A DNA stretch of 64,000 nucleotides from positions 116,565-180,564 of the forward strand of contig JACUUC010000002.1 of assembly GCA_014859445.1 (NCBI GenBank), given 5' to 3'. Source of the DNA: Bacterioplanes sp. Its GTDB lineage: Bacteria; Pseudomonadota; Gammaproteobacteria; Pseudomonadales; Oceanobacteraceae. Below the pieces are notes generated by a model, which had not been told where the DNA came from, made no database searches, and was given only the letters and a program-made list of their open reading frames with translations. The translations under genes were made by a program, and so were the position numbers. Shown in pieces: positions 22,371 through 30,797 of the stretch (the stretch's first letter is position 1; each line of letters begins with the position of its first letter).

Positions 22371-25300
22371 ATGGCGGACATTTTACGCAGCTATTTCGTG
22401 TTCAATAGCGACCATTTAATATTATTGCATGGTCATCATCACCTACCGTTGATGGTGCTATCCATTTTAATTGCGGTCGTGGCCTCGTACATGGCTCTGA
22501 CGACGGCGAGTTCTGCCACGCATAAGTCTACGGCGACAGTACGTCGTTTACACATTGCAACGGGGACCATTGCCTTAGGCGGTGGTGTTTGGGCGATGCA
22601 TTTCATTGGTATGTTGTCGTTTGAACTAGGGGTACGTGTTCGTTACGACCCCATGATGACGGCCTTGTCCATGGTGCCAAGTTTGTTGGCTGCTTGGTTG
22701 ACTATGCGGATACTCGTTCGTCCCCATTTGTCATTGCAACATCTGCTACTGGGTGGTTTACTGGTCGGCGCTGGTATTGGTGTGATGCACTATTCAGGTA
22801 TGGCCGCTATGGAATTGCCTGTTTTATTGCGCTTTGATCCTTTTTGGTTTTCGCTATCCGTTATTGTTGCTGTTGCCTTGGCGATGGTATCGCTTTGGAT
22901 CAGTTTTGGTTTACGCCGATACTTGTCCCTACGAGGGTATCAAATTCGGTTACTTGGCGGTGCCATTATGGGGTTAGCGATCAGTAGCATGCACTACACG
23001 GCCATGCATGCTGCTCGTTTCATTGTCGATGACGATTTGCTGCTGCCTGGTAGTGACGGCAAAAGTACCATGGCGTTCATCATCTCTCTGGTGATCGCTG
23101 TATTTGGCATGCTATTGGGCGTTTTGAATACCCTTATTCGCTACCGCGATTTGTATCGACAAAGTCGAGAGAACATTGCCAATATTGCAGCCATTTTTGA
23201 TACGGCGGTGGATGGATTAATTACGATCTCATCCTCAGGAATTATACTAAGCTATAATTCTGCGGCCGAGCGTATCTTAGGCTATCGTGCCGAAGAAGTG
23301 ATTGGTCACAACGTCAGTTTGCTGACACCAGAACCGCATCGAAGTCATCATGATTCTTATCTATCTAACTATCTGAATACTGGTCAGGCCAAAATCATAG
23401 GCACAGGGCGAGAGGTAGAGGCACAGCATAAGGATGGCCATTTAGTTCCGATACGTCTTGCTATCGGTGAAGCCAAAGTATCAGGTCAGAGCACCTTTGT
23501 AGGGTTTATTACTGACATTAGCGAACGCCGTGCCATGGAAACGGCATTAATCGAGCGTGAACAACAGTTTAGCACTTTAATTAGCAATATACCGGGAGTG
23601 TCATTTCGTCGCTTAATGAATGACGACTGGGAGTTTATTTTTGTCAGCGATGCCGTAGCCGCCATGACAGGTTGGTCTGCGCAAGACTTTCATCAGCAAC
23701 GTATACGTTTTGCGGCGTTGCTTCCCAGTGAAGATCGGCTAGTGATGGCGCATCGCATCCGTGAGTTTGCCGTTCAGCATCAGTCTTATACCTTGGAATA
23801 TCGCATACGCCATCGTGATGGTGATTGTCGTTGGGTATCGGAATCCGCCACGGCGGTATGGCAAGATAACAAACTCCTTTGGCTTGATGGGGTCATTCTT
23901 GATATTACCGAGAGCAAGAGACGCAGCATTGAGTTTGAAAGTTTGATTCGAGCTGTTGACGACGCAACGGGTGTCTGCGAAATGGATGCGTGTGGCGTTA
24001 TTCAACGTGCTAATCACAATTTCAGTCAAATGTTAGGTTACGATGACGATGAGTTAAATGGACAACACATCAGTTGCTTAGTGCAGGCAAATGGCCCTGA
24101 TGAACGCTATATGAAATCATACTGGGAGCGTATAAGGGCAGGGGAATTAGTTCATGGGGAGTTTGCACGTATTGGTAAAGATGGCAAAACTCGTTGGATT
24201 CGGGCGTCTTACTCTCCTGTGATGATTCCGGGTAGCACTGAGTTTCGGGTGATCAAGATATGTACGGACTTGACCTTGCGTCGAAACATGGAAATGGAAT
24301 TAGTCGCAGCGAAAAACGTTGCTGAACAAGCGGCTGAAGCAAAGAGTGCCTTTTTGGCTAACATGAGTCATGAAATCCGGACGCCGATGAACGCCATTTT
24401 GGGTTTCACTGAGTTGTTACTGGATAGTCAGATGGACGCGCAGCAACATAAGCATTTGACCACCGTGCGACAGTCCGCACGGTCGTTGCTAGCGTTACTC
24501 AATGACATCCTCGATACGGCGAAACTTGAACAAGGTATGACCGAGCTTGAAGTGAGCGATTTTAGTCTACTGGGCGTATGCGAGCATGTTTTTGCGACCT
24601 TCCAGCTCGCCGCCGAGCAAAAAGGTTTAGCATTAACGCTCGATTACGACAATGACGCACCGGTGTATCTCCAGGGAGATGCATTGCGTGTGCAGCAAGT
24701 ACTCACTAACTTGCTATCGAATGCCATTAAATTTACCGAGCTTGGACACGTTCGTATTCATGTCCAAGCCGCTCATGGCGCAAGCGATGGTGTTGTTATC
24801 GATGTGGAAGACAGTGGTATTGGCATTCCTGCGGATCGCCTTGACGCCATTTTTGATCCATTTTCGCAAGCGGATGCCAGTATGACCCGTCGTTTTGGTG
24901 GTACAGGCCTGGGAACCAGCATTGCCCGTCAGTTGGTTGGACTTATGTCTGGGCGAGTATCGGTTCGCAGCGAATTGGGTCAGGGCTCAGTATTCACCGT
25001 CGAATTGCCGTTAGCCAAAGGTCGCTATGTGGCACCGACGACAACGACGTCCATAGAGCCTTTACTACCGACATTAACAATTTTAATTGCCGATGACGTG
25101 CCACAAAACATTGTTTTACTGCAAACCGTATTAGAGCGTCGCGGGCATCGGGTTATCATTGCCGAAAATGGGGAGCAAGCGGTCAAAACCTATCAGCTAC
25201 AGCGTGTTGATGTGGTCTTGATGGATATACAAATGCCGATCCTTGACGGTCATCAAGCCAGCCAGCGCATACGGGAGTGGGAGCGGTCGCAGCAACAGTC

Positions 25301-26087
25301 GAGTACGCCCATTATTGCCTTGACGGCCAGTGTTCTGGAACAGGATCGCCAACTGGCGCTGGCCGCCGGTATGAATGGGTTTGCCAGTAAGCCGATTGAT
25401 GTGACCGCCCTGATGGGCGAAATTGCAAAGGTGCTGGGTTTAGGCCACGACAATGTGCCTGAGATCGACCAAGTAGCAACCCACTCAACCGTAAAAACGA
25501 CTCTGACCATGGATGAATTACGTCTTAATCAATTATGGCCAGATCGTAATAGTTGGTTTCGGGTCGTCTCGGAATGGCTGTCTTCCTTCGCAACCGAGCA
25601 TACGCTGAATGCGCTGGCTGAGGATAGTAAGCGCATGGCGTGGTTGCATCGTACCCGTGGTGTGGCCGCCAATTTGGGGTTCGCCGCATTGGAGCACGAT
25701 CTGGCACAGTGGGAGCAGCAAGGAGCATGTGATGATGCGGCGTGGCAAGTCATTATCAAGAGGGTGATGCATCATCGAGCTGCCATTGACGCTGCGTTCA
25801 TTCAATGGCAACACCAACACATGAATACGCTCACCGTGGCTTCTGCGCCTGTGGCGTTCTCCGCAACCGACGACAAAGAATCTGTGGTTAAGCTGCAAAT
25901 ACTGCAACGTCGTTTGCAACAAGGGGAAATCCCCAGTGATGAACTGCTGCAATTGCGCAATGTATTGCCTTCAGCCGTTTATCAAGCGCTCAGTGATGCA
26001 CTGGATGTGTTTGATCTTGATAACGCCTTACGCCTATTAAGTGAGTATATGATTGCGTCGCAACTCACCCCACCCGAGGATAAGTAA
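22371..26087 (+). CDS. MHYT-PAS hybrid sensor histidine kinase
   Basis: Large membrane-bound hybrid kinase, 1238 residues from ATG 22371. An N-terminal MHYT domain of about seven transmembrane segments carries three copies of its signature (MHFIGM, MHYSGM, MHYTAM), proposed in the family to bind copper and sense a gas. Three PAS domains follow (about 270-650). The HisKA phospho-histidine is near 667 (SHEIRTPMNAILGF) and the ATPase near 780-895 (DSGIGIP). A receiver domain has its Asp near 952 (LMDIQMP) and a C-terminal Hpt-like domain its His near 1093 (LHRTRGVAANLG, with Arg where Lys is usual). A longer in-frame start at 22293 abuts the terminator and lacks a ribosome site. The HD-GYP regulator 6 nt downstream is the likely output. 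The signal is unknown. Confidence 0.9.
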   Translation: MADILRSYFVFNSDHLILLHGHHHLPLMVLSILIAVVASYMALTTASSATHKSTATVRRLHIATGTIALGGGVWAMHFIGMLSFELGVRVRYDPMMTALSMVPSLLAAWLTMRILVRPHLSLQHLLLGGLLVGAGIGVMHYSGMAAMELPVLLRFDPFWFSLSVIVAVALAMVSLWISFGLRRYLSLRGYQIRLLGGAIMGLAISSMHYTAMHAARFIVDDDLLLPGSDGKSTMAFIISLVIAVFGMLLGVLNTLIRYRDLYRQSRENIANIAAIFDTAVDGLITISSSGIILSYNSAAERILGYRAEEVIGHNVSLLTPEPHRSHHDSYLSNYLNTGQAKIIGTGREVEAQHKDGHLVPIRLAIGEAKVSGQSTFVGFITDISERRAMETALIEREQQFSTLISNIPGVSFRRLMNDDWEFIFVSDAVAAMTGWSAQDFHQQRIRFAALLPSEDRLVMAHRIREFAVQHQSYTLEYRIRHRDGDCRWVSESATAVWQDNKLLWLDGVILDITESKRRSIEFESLIRAVDDATGVCEMDACGVIQRANHNFSQMLGYDDDELNGQHISCLVQANGPDERYMKSYWERIRAGELVHGEFARIGKDGKTRWIRASYSPVMIPGSTEFRVIKICTDLTLRRNMEMELVAAKNVAEQAAEAKSAFLANMSHEIRTPMNAILGFTELLLDSQMDAQQHKHLTTVRQSARSLLALLNDILDTAKLEQGMTELEVSDFSLLGVCEHVFATFQLAAEQKGLALTLDYDNDAPVYLQGDALRVQQVLTNLLSNAIKFTELGHVRIHVQAAHGASDGVVIDVEDSGIGIPADRLDAIFDPFSQADASMTRRFGGTGLGTSIARQLVGLMSGRVSVRSELGQGSVFTVELPLAKGRYVAPTTTTSIEPLLPTLTILIADDVPQNIVLLQTVLERRGHRVIIAENGEQAVKTYQLQRVDVVLMDIQMPILDGHQASQRIREWERSQQQSSTPIIALTASVLEQDRQLALAAGMNGFASKPIDVTALMGEIAKVLGLGHDNVPEIDQVATHSTVKTTLTMDELRLNQLWPDRNSWFRVVSEWLSSFATEHTLNALAEDSKRMAWLHRTRGVAANLGFAALEHDLAQWEQQGACDDAAWQVIIKRVMHHRAAIDAAFIQWQHQHMNTLTVASAPVAFSATDDKESVVKLQILQRRLQQGEIPSDELLQLRNVLPSAVYQALSDALDVFDLDNALRLLSEYMIASQLTPPEDK

Positions 26088-26093
26088 AACATC

Positions 26094-27092
26094 ATGACAG
26101 AACGTAAAACATTGCTGTTAGTCGACGATGAACCCGTCAATTTACAAGTGTTAAAGAACATACTCGAAAAAGATTATCGTTTGTTATTTGCTCGAGACGG
26201 TGAGCGAGCCTTAGCATTGGCCGAACAAGAGCGTCCTGACCTGATTTTATTGGATGTCATGATGCCAGGTTTGTCTGGTCATCAGGTGTGTCAACAACTT
26301 AAGGCGCAGCCATTACTCGCGGCCATTCCGGTTGTGTTTGTGACGGCCATGTCGGAAACGGCTGATGAAGCGTACGGTTTTGAGTTGGGTGCCGTCGATT
26401 ACTTAACCAAGCCAGTCAGTCCAGCCATTGTCCAAGCCCGTGTGAAAAATCAGTTGTCGTTAGTACGGCTGGATGAGTTGCGCCAAACACGCTTATCCGT
26501 GGTGCAGCGATTGGGACGTGCGGCGGAGTATAAGGATAATGAAACGGGCTTACACGTCATTCGCATGAGCCTGTTTTCACAACGAATCGCGCTCGAGTTG
26601 GGTTGGTCTGAAAGCAAGGCGGAAGAATTGTTGAATGCGGCACCGATGCACGACGTGGGTAAAATTGGCATCCCAGATGCCATATTGCGTAAGCCGGGGG
26701 CGTTAACGCCTGAAGAATGGCAAGTCATGCAAACCCACACCACCATTGGTGCCGAAATCATAGGCGACGATGGTTCCACGCTATTGAAGATAGCCCGTAG
26801 CATTGCGTTGTATCACCACGAGAAATGGAATGGTCGTGGTTATCCAAATGGTTTGGTCGGGGAAGCAATACCCGAAGAGGCGCGAATTGTTGCGCTAGCA
26901 GATGTCTTTGATGCATTGACCAGTGAGCGGCCTTACAAAGCAGCTTGGTCAGTCGAAGAGGCAGTTGCGTTAATTGAGCGTGAGCGAGGACAGCATTTTG
27001 ATCCAAAGGTGGTCGATGCCTTCCAAGCCTGTTTATCGGATATCTTACACCTTCGTCAACTCTGGCAAGAGCAGCGAGAAAAAACCGCCTAA
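26094..27092 (+). CDS. HD-GYP response regulator, c-di-GMP phosphodiesterase
   Basis: Cytosolic two-component regulator of 332 residues. The receiver domain (1-125) has the acidic pair at 11-12, phospho-Asp54 (LLDVMMPG) and the Lys in LTKPVSP. The HD-GYP domain (about 140-330) has HD at 188-189 (MHDVGKIGIPD), HHEKWNGRGYPNG at about 243-255, and DVFDALTSERPYK. These are the residues of active c-di-GMP hydrolases. It is 6 nt behind the hybrid kinase and almost certainly co-transcribed with it, so the pair should lower c-di-GMP in response to the MHYT/PAS signal (inference). Confidence 0.92.
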   Translation: MTERKTLLLVDDEPVNLQVLKNILEKDYRLLFARDGERALALAEQERPDLILLDVMMPGLSGHQVCQQLKAQPLLAAIPVVFVTAMSETADEAYGFELGAVDYLTKPVSPAIVQARVKNQLSLVRLDELRQTRLSVVQRLGRAAEYKDNETGLHVIRMSLFSQRIALELGWSESKAEELLNAAPMHDVGKIGIPDAILRKPGALTPEEWQVMQTHTTIGAEIIGDDGSTLLKIARSIALYHHEKWNGRGYPNGLVGEAIPEEARIVALADVFDALTSERPYKAAWSVEEAVALIERERGQHFDPKVVDAFQACLSDILHLRQLWQEQREKTA

Positions 27093-27108
27093 TCCCATTA
27101 GGCGGTTT
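27082..27108. terminator. Bidirectional terminator between HD-GYP gene and dctM
   Basis: A perfect 12-bp stem AAACCGCCTAAT / ATTAGGCGGTTT with a CCC loop overlaps the end of the regulator gene. A-rich sequence on one side and T-rich on the other let it serve both convergent transcripts. Confidence 0.85.
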
Positions 27109-27119
27109 GCATCGTTCGA

Positions 27120-28400
27120 TTAACGGATAAACACCAAGCTCAGTGCTGGCCAGAAGGTAATGATCAATACCGTGATCAGCAGAATGAAGAAAAACGGCAA
27201 TGTGGCCTTATACAGTTCAACCACCGGCTTGTTAAAGCGGAAGCTGGCGATGAACAAGTTCATACCCACTGGCGGTGTGAAGTAACCCAATTGCATATTG
27301 GCAAGGAATAAAATCCCTAAGTGCACAGGATGAATGCCATATTGCATGGCGATCGGCAAAATGATGGGAATCATAATCACAATGGCCGAGAAGATATCCA
27401 GCATCATGCCTAACACCAGCAAGAACAAGAACAGTAGCAACAAGAAGGTGACAGGGCTACTGACATGTCCCTGAATAAAATCAAAGATTTTTTCAGGAAT
27501 TCCTGCATCAATCATGTAATTGGTTGACGCTAACGACACCGCCAGAATGAGCATGATGGCACCGACCAGCTTCATCGAGTCACGCATGACGACTGGCAGC
27601 TTGAATAAGCTGATTTCACGTCGAATCACCACGCTGACAATCAACACATAGAACGCTGTCAACGCAGCGGCTTCAGAGACCGCAAAAAATCCGCCATAAA
27701 TCCCACCGAGTACCACAAACGGCAATGGAATTTCCCAAGCGCTGTCTTTGATGGCAGCCCACGCTTCTTGCCGGTCAAAAGGGTGGTGATCGCGTTCGAT
27801 ATGGCGTGATTGCCAAGCACTGTACAGCGCCAGCGCCACCAACATCAGCGCACCCGGTAGCAAACCGGCTAAGAACAAATCATCGATACTGACCGGCACT
27901 CCCAGCGACATTTGCTGAGCGACCACGCCATACAATATTAGGGGTAACGATGGCGCGAACAACAAACCAAGACTGCCGGATGTGGTGACCAAACCTAAAT
28001 TGAAGGATTCTTTGTAACCAGCGCGTTGCAATGCCGGTACCAGCAAGGCGCCTAGCGCCACGATGGTGACACCAGAAGCACCAGTGAAGGCCGTAAATAA
28101 GGCGCAAGCCACCAATGCCACAATGGCTAAGCCACCTGGCAGCCATCCCAGTAGGGCATCGGTGATCCGCACTAAGCGTTGGGGCGCTTTACTTTCGCCG
28201 AGCAAATATCCCGCAAAGGTAAAAAGAGGAATGGCAATTAAGACGGGCATTTCCGTAATGCGGTAAATTTCTACCGCCATGACCATCAGATCAACGTCGG
28301 TTTGATAAAACCCCCATAGCGCGCTGGCCGCAATGACGGCAAACAAAGGCGCTCCGGCAATGGCCAGCAACAACAACAGTAACGGTATCAGCATGCTCAT
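27120..28400 (-). CDS. dctM: TRAP transporter large membrane subunit (DctM type)
   Basis: Ion-coupled permease subunit of a tripartite TRAP transporter. From the ATG at 28400, 426 residues with about 11-12 transmembrane segments, beginning MSMLIPLLLLLLAIAGAPLF. The family motifs PPVGMNLFI (C-terminal third) and the AITGASGVTIVALGALL-like scoop segment (TGASGVTIVALG) are visible. The start overlaps the dctQ stop by 4 nt; the longer frame running to 28508 would cover dctQ and is rejected. The gene symbol denotes the family; the substrate cannot be read from the sequence. Confidence 0.9.
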   Translation of the reverse strand: MSMLIPLLLLLLAIAGAPLFAVIAASALWGFYQTDVDLMVMAVEIYRITEMPVLIAIPLFTFAGYLLGESKAPQRLVRITDALLGWLPGGLAIVALVACALFTAFTGASGVTIVALGALLVPALQRAGYKESFNLGLVTTSGSLGLLFAPSLPLILYGVVAQQMSLGVPVSIDDLFLAGLLPGALMLVALALYSAWQSRHIERDHHPFDRQEAWAAIKDSAWEIPLPFVVLGGIYGGFFAVSEAAALTAFYVLIVSVVIRREISLFKLPVVMRDSMKLVGAIMLILAVSLASTNYMIDAGIPEKIFDFIQGHVSSPVTFLLLLFLFLLVLGMMLDIFSAIVIMIPIILPIAMQYGIHPVHLGILFLANMQLGYFTPPVGMNLFIASFRFNKPVVELYKATLPFFFILLITVLIITFWPALSLVFIR

Positions 28401-28885
28401 GAGGCGGCACCTCGTCCGAACAGCGATTGGCCATCTTGAATGGCGTGCAGGGCAAAGCGCAATGCCATCACGGAAAACGCAATGGGTATCACCAATTGGA
28501 AGGGCCATGCAGGGAGTTGTGCAAAGCCTGTATCGCCAAATTCATACGCAAATCGGACAAAGCGCTGACTATGGTAAGCAATCACCAAGCAGACAAACGC
28601 GGCGAATATCGACGTCAGTAAGGCCAGTGCGTTCTTGAGGCGTGGCCCGCCCATCTTGTTGATCAAGTCAATGGCGATGTGTTCACGTGAGCGCGTTGCT
28701 AGTAACGCACCGAGCAGCCCCAGCCAGAGTACCATGACACGTAATAAGGGCGGGACCCAATTGATGCCACCGCTCCACAAGGTGCGTGCCAAAATGTCTA
28801 AGCCAGCTAGCACAATCATGCTCAGCAACAACACCACCAAGACCGTATCTTCAAAGCGATGCAGCCAATACAAGGTTTTCTTCAT
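28397..28885 (-). CDS. dctQ: TRAP transporter small membrane subunit (DctQ type)
   Basis: Small four-helix membrane subunit, 162 residues, beginning MKKTLYWLHRFEDTVLVVLL. The segment RTLWSGGINWVPPLLRVMVLW and the REHIAIDLI motif are typical of DctQ. It overlaps dctM and dctP by 4 nt on each side (ATGA both times), so the three transporter genes form one tightly coupled unit. Confidence 0.9.
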   Translation of the reverse strand: MKKTLYWLHRFEDTVLVVLLLSMIVLAGLDILARTLWSGGINWVPPLLRVMVLWLGLLGALLATRSREHIAIDLINKMGGPRLKNALALLTSIFAAFVCLVIAYHSQRFVRFAYEFGDTGFAQLPAWPFQLVIPIAFSVMALRFALHAIQDGQSLFGRGAAS

Positions 28886-29904
28886 TCGTCACTCGCCGTC
28901 GCGTTAGTACGGTGTTCGATTAAACGCTGTTGCAATTGCTGGTATAAACCCACGGGATAGATATCACGATCGGCCAAATCAGAAACGGCTCCTTCAGCCA
29001 GCTCATACCAAGCCGCTTGATCTGCCTCGGACAATTCAACAAAAGAAATGCCGTTTTGCAGCAAGGCTTCACGAGCACCGGCTTCATCCATTTCGTTTTG
29101 GCGGTCCATGGCTTTAAACGTATCGCGCATGATGGTTTTGATTATGGCTTGATCCTCAGCGCTGATTTGGTTAAAAGCGCGTTGATCCACCACCATCATA
29201 CCGAACAGAAAAACCAGCGGAAAATCCGTGGCGTGACTTAAACGCGTGTGCCACTGTAAGGCAATTGCCGACGACGGATTGACCGCCACAGTATCAATTA
29301 AACCCGTTTGTAAACTGGTGTATACATCGGATATCGGGAGCGGAATGGGCTGAACTTGACCGTTGGTGAAAATCGTTTGACCAATAATGTCCCCTTCCGG
29401 CACCCATACTTTTTGGCTGCGCACGTCTTCTGAGGTACGTAGCGGCTTATTCGACATCAGATAGGCAAAACCCCCCTCTGACATGCCCAGTACCACAAAG
29501 CCTTTTTCGGCCAACGCATCGATAATGTACGGATCGAACTCGTCACGAATTGCACGCACTTCGTCGAGGTCACGGAACGTGAAGGGCAAACTGTATAACT
29601 GGGTTGCATTGGCAATATTGACCAATGCTCCTGCGGCGACAGCGCCCCCTTGCAATTGGCGGATTTGCATTTTGCGCAATACGGTGTTGTCACTGCCCTG
29701 TACGCCACCAGGAAAATAGCGAACACGCACACGATTGTCAGTTTGTTGTTGAATATCGGTGGCTGCTTGACGCATCAGTTGCATCCAATTGGTACCATCA
29801 GGTGCCAATGTCGCGATACGCAACGTGGTTGATGCCTGACTGACGGACATCGCCGCCATTAGCAAAACAAAAGATAGGATTCTCAGCATGGTGGGTGCTC
29901 TCAT
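28882..29904 (-). CDS. dctP: TRAP transporter solute-binding protein (DctP type)
   Basis: Periplasmic solute receptor of the TRAP system. The 340 residues start with a Sec signal peptide (LRILSFVLLMAAMSVSQAS) and continue with LRIATLAPDGTNWMQLMRQA, the family N-terminus. LRTSEDVRSQKVWVPEGDI and the VNPSSAIALQWHTRLSHA region correspond to the binding cleft; the usual substrate Arg region is not clear enough to predict a ligand. The ATG at 29904 overlaps the upstream lipoprotein stop (ATGA); ATG 29889 is an alternative. Confidence 0.9.
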   Translation of the reverse strand: MRAPTMLRILSFVLLMAAMSVSQASTTLRIATLAPDGTNWMQLMRQAATDIQQQTDNRVRVRYFPGGVQGSDNTVLRKMQIRQLQGGAVAAGALVNIANATQLYSLPFTFRDLDEVRAIRDEFDPYIIDALAEKGFVVLGMSEGGFAYLMSNKPLRTSEDVRSQKVWVPEGDIIGQTIFTNGQVQPIPLPISDVYTSLQTGLIDTVAVNPSSAIALQWHTRLSHATDFPLVFLFGMMVVDQRAFNQISAEDQAIIKTIMRDTFKAMDRQNEMDEAGAREALLQNGISFVELSEADQAAWYELAEGAVSDLADRDIYPVGLYQQLQQRLIEHRTNATASDE

Positions 29905-30740
29905 TCAAAGTAATCGGCAGATGAGGCCAGCAATTCACGTGCTTCTTGCTGCGCCAAATGATTCATTAGGGTTAAGCCGTCCTGGTAAGGGTTGGCTGCG
30001 AGTACTTGTTGCAATAAGTCATCGTGTAAGGCTTGTTCGAACATTAACCGTGCGTATTGTTTCGCAAACAGCACCTTGGCCATCAAATGACGATTGTCTG
30101 TGAGTGCCAATGCGCGTTCAAAATACTCGCGTCCCAATTCCGGTTGACCGCCTAATGAGGGTGGTAATTGTGTTTCAAGAACGCCAAGGTAGACCAACAC
30201 GGTGGCGTTGTCATAGCTCGGATCCTGTTCGGCAACCCATTGCATGACCGTTTTGACTTTTGACAATTGCGCTATGGCGTTCCAGTCGCTGCTATTGGCT
30301 TGAATCCATCCGGCCCATGCAACACCATAAGCATACCAAATCGCCAAATCTTTGTGGTTGTAGTGGCGTTCTAAGCTGGGACGTAATTCATGCACTGGGG
30401 CATCGACCATGGCGCAGGCGTATTTGTCATGGCTGCAAAGTGCGCGGCGAGCGTAGGCCATGGCTTTATCGGCATGCTTTTTGGCTTGTTCGGGGGACTG
30501 ACTAAACACCCCAGCATAGGCCCCATACAGTTGGGCGCCTGACAGTAAAAAGCCTTTGTCGTTGGGGTAGGTCAAAATCAACGCGTCCAGCAGTAACAGG
30601 TAAGCCGGAGCACCCGCTGCCACCAGTGCCGGATCATCTTGATTCATCATGGCGTTGGAGAGGTTATTGGGCAGCTTGGTCACCGAACATGCGCTTAAGG
30701 TGAGCATCATCAGCAAGCTAATAACGGCTTTCATAGTCAT
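29901..30740 (-). CDS. TRAP-associated lipoprotein, TatT family
   Basis: Predicted outer-membrane or periplasmic lipoprotein of 279 residues. A short signal peptide ends in the lipobox LSAC. The remainder is alpha-helical and repeat-like (KKHADKAMAYARRAL, GREYFERALALTDNRHL), as in TatT/T-component proteins that form helical trimers and partner TRAP solute receptors. It overlaps dctP by 4 nt, so it belongs to the transporter. Two ATGs (30740 and 30734) are possible starts. Lipid cargo has been proposed for such systems in other bacteria; here it is only a possibility. Confidence 0.8.
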   Translation of the reverse strand: MTMKAVISLLMMLTLSACSVTKLPNNLSNAMMNQDDPALVAAGAPAYLLLLDALILTYPNDKGFLLSGAQLYGAYAGVFSQSPEQAKKHADKAMAYARRALCSHDKYACAMVDAPVHELRPSLERHYNHKDLAIWYAYGVAWAGWIQANSSDWNAIAQLSKVKTVMQWVAEQDPSYDNATVLVYLGVLETQLPPSLGGQPELGREYFERALALTDNRHLMAKVLFAKQYARLMFEQALHDDLLQQVLAANPYQDGLTLMNHLAQQEARELLASSADYFE

Positions 30741-30797
30741 CCACTCGATCATTGAAAGTCGCGAATTGTACACGGTTTGCACGCCGAAGTTGATGGC

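Noticed and set aside
28401..28508. N-terminal extension of dctM
   Set aside because: It lies wholly within dctQ, and the ATG overlapping the dctQ stop gives the family N-terminus.
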